This document shows positions 6,123-8,632 of a stretch of DNA of 8,632 nt, piece by piece. Below the pieces are notes generated by a model. The model ran no database searches. It was not told where the DNA came from and saw only the letters and a list, made by a program, of their open reading frames with translations. Each line of letters begins with the position of its first letter. Positions within the stretch are counted from its first letter, which is position 1. This DNA is from Bacteroidota bacterium (GTDB taxonomy: Bacteria; Bacteroidota; Ignavibacteria; Palsa-1295): positions 1-8,632 of the forward strand of contig JANYDV010000113.1 of NCBI GenBank assembly GCA_025363505.1. The letters run 5' to 3'. Both the position numbers and the translations under genes were made by a program.

Positions 6123-7160
6123 TTACAGAATCAACATCGCATCGCCATAACTCAGAAACCGGTATCGCTCTGCAATTGCGTGATCATACGCCTTGCGAAT
6201 ATTCTCATAGCCGGCGAATGCGGAGATCATCATCAGCAGTGTCGAGCGCGGTTGATGAAAATTAGTAATAAGTCCGTCAAGGATTTTAAAGCGATAGGGC
6301 GGATAAATAAAAATTGATGTCGTTCCGCTTGATGCTTCCACGATGTTATGAGTGATCGCAGCGGTTTCGAGCGTTCGTGCGGCTGTGGTACCGACGGCTA
6401 TCACCCTGCCGCCTGCAGTTTTAGTGCTGTTAATTATTTCTGCCGCTTCATTGCTCACAACATAACGCTCGCTGTGCATCGTGTGCTGAGTAATATCTTC
6501 CGTTTCGACCGGACGAAACGTACCAAGCCCGACATGTAAAGTAATGCGCGCAATTCTCACTCCGCGTTCTTCGAGTGATGCCAATAATTCATTAGTAAAA
6601 TGTAAACCTGCGGTCGGCGCGGCAACGGCTCCGGGTGTATGAGCATATACCGTTTGATAGCGTTCGTTGTCGAGCGCTTCTGCATCGCGATGCAAATAGG
6701 GAGGGATAGGCATTGTGCCTGCAGCTTCAAGAGCATCTTCTACATTTTCGATGCTTTCAAAACGAACGACTCGCTGACCGTCGGCACATTCGTCGAGCAC
6801 AACGCACGACAGCGTGTCATTAATAATATATCGCTCGCCTTGTTTCAGCTTTTTTGCAGGTGCGGCGAGTACCAGCCAAGTATCGGTGGTGTCAGCTTGG
6901 CGATGCTCAAGAAAAATTTCGATTTGTGCACCCGTCGTTTCGCGCGTTGCAAACAGTCGCGCCGGTATTACTTTTGTCTCATTAATGACCAGACAATCAC
7001 CGCGGCGAAGATATTCAGCGACGTTAGTAAATTGCGTGTCTTCGAGCGCACCGGTTGTTGAGTGTAACACTAACAAGCGCGAATCGCTGCGATGTGCAAG
7101 CGGATAGAGAGCAATCAGCTCTTCGGGAAGATGGTAGTCGTAATCGCTGAGCGTGTGCAC
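6123..7160 (-). CDS. queA: S-adenosylmethionine:tRNA ribosyltransferase-isomerase
   Basis: QueA transfers and rearranges the ribosyl group of S-adenosylmethionine onto 7-aminomethyl-7-deazaguanine at the wobble position of tRNA, forming epoxyqueuosine. At 345 residues the length is usual. Family signatures run the whole length: SDYDYHLPEELIALYPL (5-21), RLLVL (28-32), INETKVIPARLF (59-70), TMPIPPYLHR (149-158), ERYQTVYAHTPGAVAAPTAG (166-185) with LHFT after it, HVGLGTFRPV (209-218), TNFHQPRSTLLMMISAFAG (299-317) and RYRFLSYGDAMLIL (332-345). The start is GTG at 7160; it places SDYDYHLPEEL at the correct distance, and no ATG fits. It follows dusB by 8 nt and is the last gene of the hicB-hicA-dusB-queA run. 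The 3' end abuts a truncated inverted repeat. Other queuosine genes are not in the window. Confidence 0.96.
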   Translation of the reverse strand: MHTLSDYDYHLPEELIALYPLAHRSDSRLLVLHSTTGALEDTQFTNVAEYLRRGDCLVINETKVIPARLFATRETTGAQIEIFLEHRQADTTDTWLVLAAPAKKLKQGERYIINDTLSCVVLDECADGQRVVRFESIENVEDALEAAGTMPIPPYLHRDAEALDNERYQTVYAHTPGAVAAPTAGLHFTNELLASLEERGVRIARITLHVGLGTFRPVETEDITQHTMHSERYVVSNEAAEIINSTKTAGGRVIAVGTTAARTLETAAITHNIVEASSGTTSIFIYPPYRFKILDGLITNFHQPRSTLLMMISAFAGYENIRKAYDHAIAERYRFLSYGDAMLIL

Positions 7161-7168
7161 AAAAAAAG

Positions 7169-8170
7169 TTATGCAGCAGTAATAAGCGCGGAGCCTTCGC
7201 GTTGGCGAACCGTGTCGGCAAATTTCCAGAGCTTGTCTTCAACTTCTGCGTAGCTTTCGATACTCATCAACTCGCGGCGAAGTGTGGCTGCGCCAAAAAT
7301 ACCTTTGAAGTATCCGAGATAATATTTACGAAAATTCGGAATGCCGCGATGCTCGGTACGAAGTTCGATCGAATGTTGTAAATGTTGGAGACAGAGCGTA
7401 ATGCGCTCGTCAAGTGATGCCTGAGTGTAAGTACCGTTGGCAAAAAACTCTTTGGTCTCGCGAAAAATAAATGGATTGCTGATTGCCGCACGAGCAATCA
7501 TCACTGCATCACATCCGGTTTCGCGAAATGCACGATCAGCGGCTTCGGGCGAATTAACATCGCCATTCAAAAACACCGGAATGCTGACGCGTTGTTTTAT
7601 TTTAGGTATCCAACTCCAATCGGCTTCGCCACTGTGACCTTGCGAGCGCGTTCGACAATGGATCGTGAGTGCCGCGGCTCCGGCTTGTTCGAGCATCGGC
7701 GCTACTTCGAGAATATTGATGTCTTCTTTATCCCAACCAAGACGAGTCTTGACTGTCACCGGAAGTTTGACGGCATCGACTACGGCTTTGGTCATCTTTG
7801 CCATTCGCGGCAAGTCCTTCAGCAGACCCGCACCTGCGCCTTTGCCGGCAACATTTTTGACCCAACAACCACAATTAATATCCAGAAAATCGGGACCGGC
7901 AGCTTCGGATACTTGCGCGGCTTCGTGCATCACTTCCGGGTCGCCGCCATAAATTTGTATCGCAAGCGGACGCTCTTCTTCGAGCATCGTCATCTTCTTT
8001 AATTGTTTTGCTATCGAACGAATGATTGCCTCGCTGGAAATAAATTCGGTATAGACAGCATCCGCGCCCATCCGACGGGCGATAATACGAAACGAAACAT
8101 CAGTCACATCCTCCATCGGAGCCAATAACAATGGTCGCTCACCAAGTTTTATATGTCGAATGCGTGTCAA
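7169..8170 (-). CDS. dusB: tRNA-dihydrouridine synthase (DusB-type)
   Basis: This flavin (FMN)-dependent enzyme reduces uridines in the tRNA D-loop using NADPH. The 333-residue product has the family TIM-barrel motifs: LLLAPMEDVTDVSFR (14-28), AIQIYGGDPEVM (70-81), the active-site segment FLDINCGCWVKNVAGKGAGA (95-114) with catalytic Cys102, VTVKTRLGWD (138-147), LTIHCRTRSQGHSGEADW (168-185), VFLNGDVNSPEAA (199-211) and DAVMIARAAISNPFIF (221-236), followed by the C-terminal helical domain. The residue after the catalytic Cys is Trp103, where Pro is usual. The start is TTG at 8170, chosen because the N-terminus TRIRHIKLGERPLLLAPMED aligns with known DusB proteins; the next in-frame Met (19) would remove the first barrel strand. 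It starts 5 nt after the hicA stop with no visible Shine-Dalgarno, so translational coupling to hicA is likely. Confidence 0.95.
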   Translation of the reverse strand: MTRIRHIKLGERPLLLAPMEDVTDVSFRIIARRMGADAVYTEFISSEAIIRSIAKQLKKMTMLEEERPLAIQIYGGDPEVMHEAAQVSEAAGPDFLDINCGCWVKNVAGKGAGAGLLKDLPRMAKMTKAVVDAVKLPVTVKTRLGWDKEDINILEVAPMLEQAGAAALTIHCRTRSQGHSGEADWSWIPKIKQRVSIPVFLNGDVNSPEAADRAFRETGCDAVMIARAAISNPFIFRETKEFFANGTYTQASLDERITLCLQHLQHSIELRTEHRGIPNFRKYYLGYFKGIFGAATLRRELMSIESYAEVEDKLWKFADTVRQREGSALITAA

Positions 8171-8175
8171 AATGT

Positions 8176-8388
8176 TTATAGCTTTGTTTTAAATTCTTCG
8201 ATTGTTAAACCTGCGCCTTTGATGATAACACCCATTGTGTAAGCATTTATTGGATTATTTCGTGGAATAGTAATCACATGTGTGCCATCACTCATAATGA
8301 TATGTTTCCCTTGACGTTGAATCCAAAAGCCAAATTTTTCGAATGCTTTCATAGCGGCTAAATGGTTTATTCCGGATAGCTTTGGCAT
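8176..8388 (-). CDS. hicA: HicA-family toxin (mRNA interferase)
   Basis: HicA toxins are small double-stranded-RNA-binding-like proteins that cleave mRNA and stop translation until neutralised by HicB. The 70-residue length fits. Family features: AFEKFGFWIQRQGKHIIM (15-32) with the probable catalytic His29 in the GKH motif, THVITIPRNNPINAYTMGVI (36-55), where a basic/polar loop replaces the usual VPxHxxxxxxTL pattern, and a C-terminal IKGAGLTIEEFKTKL (56-70), which matches the ILKQAGLSxEEF end of the family. The His is present, so the toxin is probably active. The ATG at 8388 lies 9 nt after the hicB stop. Here the antitoxin gene comes first, the less common order. The gene looks AT-rich compared with dusB and queA, which fits horizontal acquisition. 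Confidence 0.87.
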   Translation of the reverse strand: MPKLSGINHLAAMKAFEKFGFWIQRQGKHIIMSDGTHVITIPRNNPINAYTMGVIIKGAGLTIEEFKTKL

Positions 8389-8397
8389 AATGATCTT

Positions 8398-8628
8398 TTA
8401 TGCAAATACTTCTACTATGCGAGTTTGTTCATTCTTGTTTAATTCATGAACCGCGAGTAAGTATTCGTGAATCGCATCTTTGATGTTTTCCAGTGCCTCT
8501 TCTTCGGTGATACCTTGCGAAGCACATCCTGGGAGACCCGGACACCAAACAGCAAAACCCTCACAGCCTTCTCCCTGACATACATCCAATTCGTAAGTAC
8601 TACATCCCCTTTTCCCCTGGAACAACAA
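8398..8628 (-). CDS. hicB: HicB-family antitoxin (start uncertain)
   Basis: HicB antitoxins bind HicA and block its RNase. The signature EGFAVWCPGLPGCASQGITE (23-42) and EEALENIKDAIHEYLLAVHEL (43-63) is clear. The 76-residue protein ends soon after the family helix (NKNEQTRIVEVFA), with no HTH or ribbon-helix-helix domain, so it is a short HicB; DNA binding and autoregulation are not evident. The 5' end is unclear. The frame is open to the window edge, and the first possible in-window start is TTG at 8628. That would give an unusual leader MLFQGKRGC before STYELDV. An ATG preceded by AAAAGGGG lies at 8605-8603 but is one base out of frame and meets TAG at once. Five cysteines (9, 17, 22, 29, 35) are unusual for such a short protein. 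It precedes hicA by 9 nt. Confidence 0.82.
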   Translation of the reverse strand: MLFQGKRGCSTYELDVCQGEGCEGFAVWCPGLPGCASQGITEEEALENIKDAIHEYLLAVHELNKNEQTRIVEVFA

Positions 8629-8632
8629 TCCC

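Noticed and set aside
6041..6265. Plus-strand ORF starting MFRHSRAGGN.
   Set aside because: The HSRAGGN string is the usual false translation of the CATTCCCG palindromic repeat, and the rest lies antisense to queA.
7592..8002. A 136-codon plus-strand ORF opposite dusB.
   Set aside because: dusB on the other strand has every expected motif; this ORF has none.
1..8632. Search by eye for CRISPR arrays, tRNA/rRNA genes, transposase fragments and riboswitch-like leaders.
   Set aside because: No regularly spaced repeats, cloverleaf ends, transposase motifs or recognisable riboswitch elements were seen.

Overview
The window looks like a chromosomal segment from a member of the Bacteroidota/Chlorobiota/Kapabacteria group. 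The strongest clue is a small secreted protein with a C-terminal domain that reads like a type IX secretion (T9SS) type A sorting signal. Large Gly/Ser/Thr-rich surface proteins and the near absence of Shine-Dalgarno sequences agree with this. The phylum is inferred from style, not from a marker gene.

Layout, left to right. (1) Positions 2-1981, plus strand: the 3' part of a large surface or secreted protein with an Ig-like/ZU5-like module, two carboxypeptidase-regulatory-like modules and a C-terminal seven-repeat beta-propeller. It is closed by a textbook intrinsic terminator at 2006-2039. (2) Positions 2162-3876, plus: a two-gene unit of a short T9SS cargo protein followed 5 nt later by holA (DNA polymerase III delta). 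(3) Positions 3923-5877, minus, convergent with holA: a compact three-gene unit. Its transcription order is a small eRF1-like/Dom34-like conserved protein, a type III polyketide synthase with an intact Cys-His-Asn triad, and a membrane isoprenylcysteine carboxyl methyltransferase (ICMT)-family enzyme 1 nt later. The last two resemble the BpsA/BpsB alkylpyrone pair of Bacillus. (4) Positions 5878-6122: a 245-nt non-coding gap with a small perfect palindrome and a truncated inverted-repeat element next to the queA stop codon. (5) Positions 6123-8628, minus: an apparent operon hicB-hicA-dusB-queA, that is, a HicBA toxin-antitoxin pair followed by two tRNA-modification genes, with gaps of only 9, 5 and 8 nt.

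The PKS unit and the hic genes appear AT-richer than holA, dusB and queA. This was judged from a few lines counted by hand. They may be accessory genes placed among housekeeping genes. The best candidate for an under-described system is the eRF1-like/type III PKS/ICMT unit, whose likely product is a methylated alkylpyrone-type lipid. The second most interesting arrangement is the toxin-antitoxin pair transcribed into dusB-queA. No RNA gene, CRISPR array or intact insertion sequence was seen.
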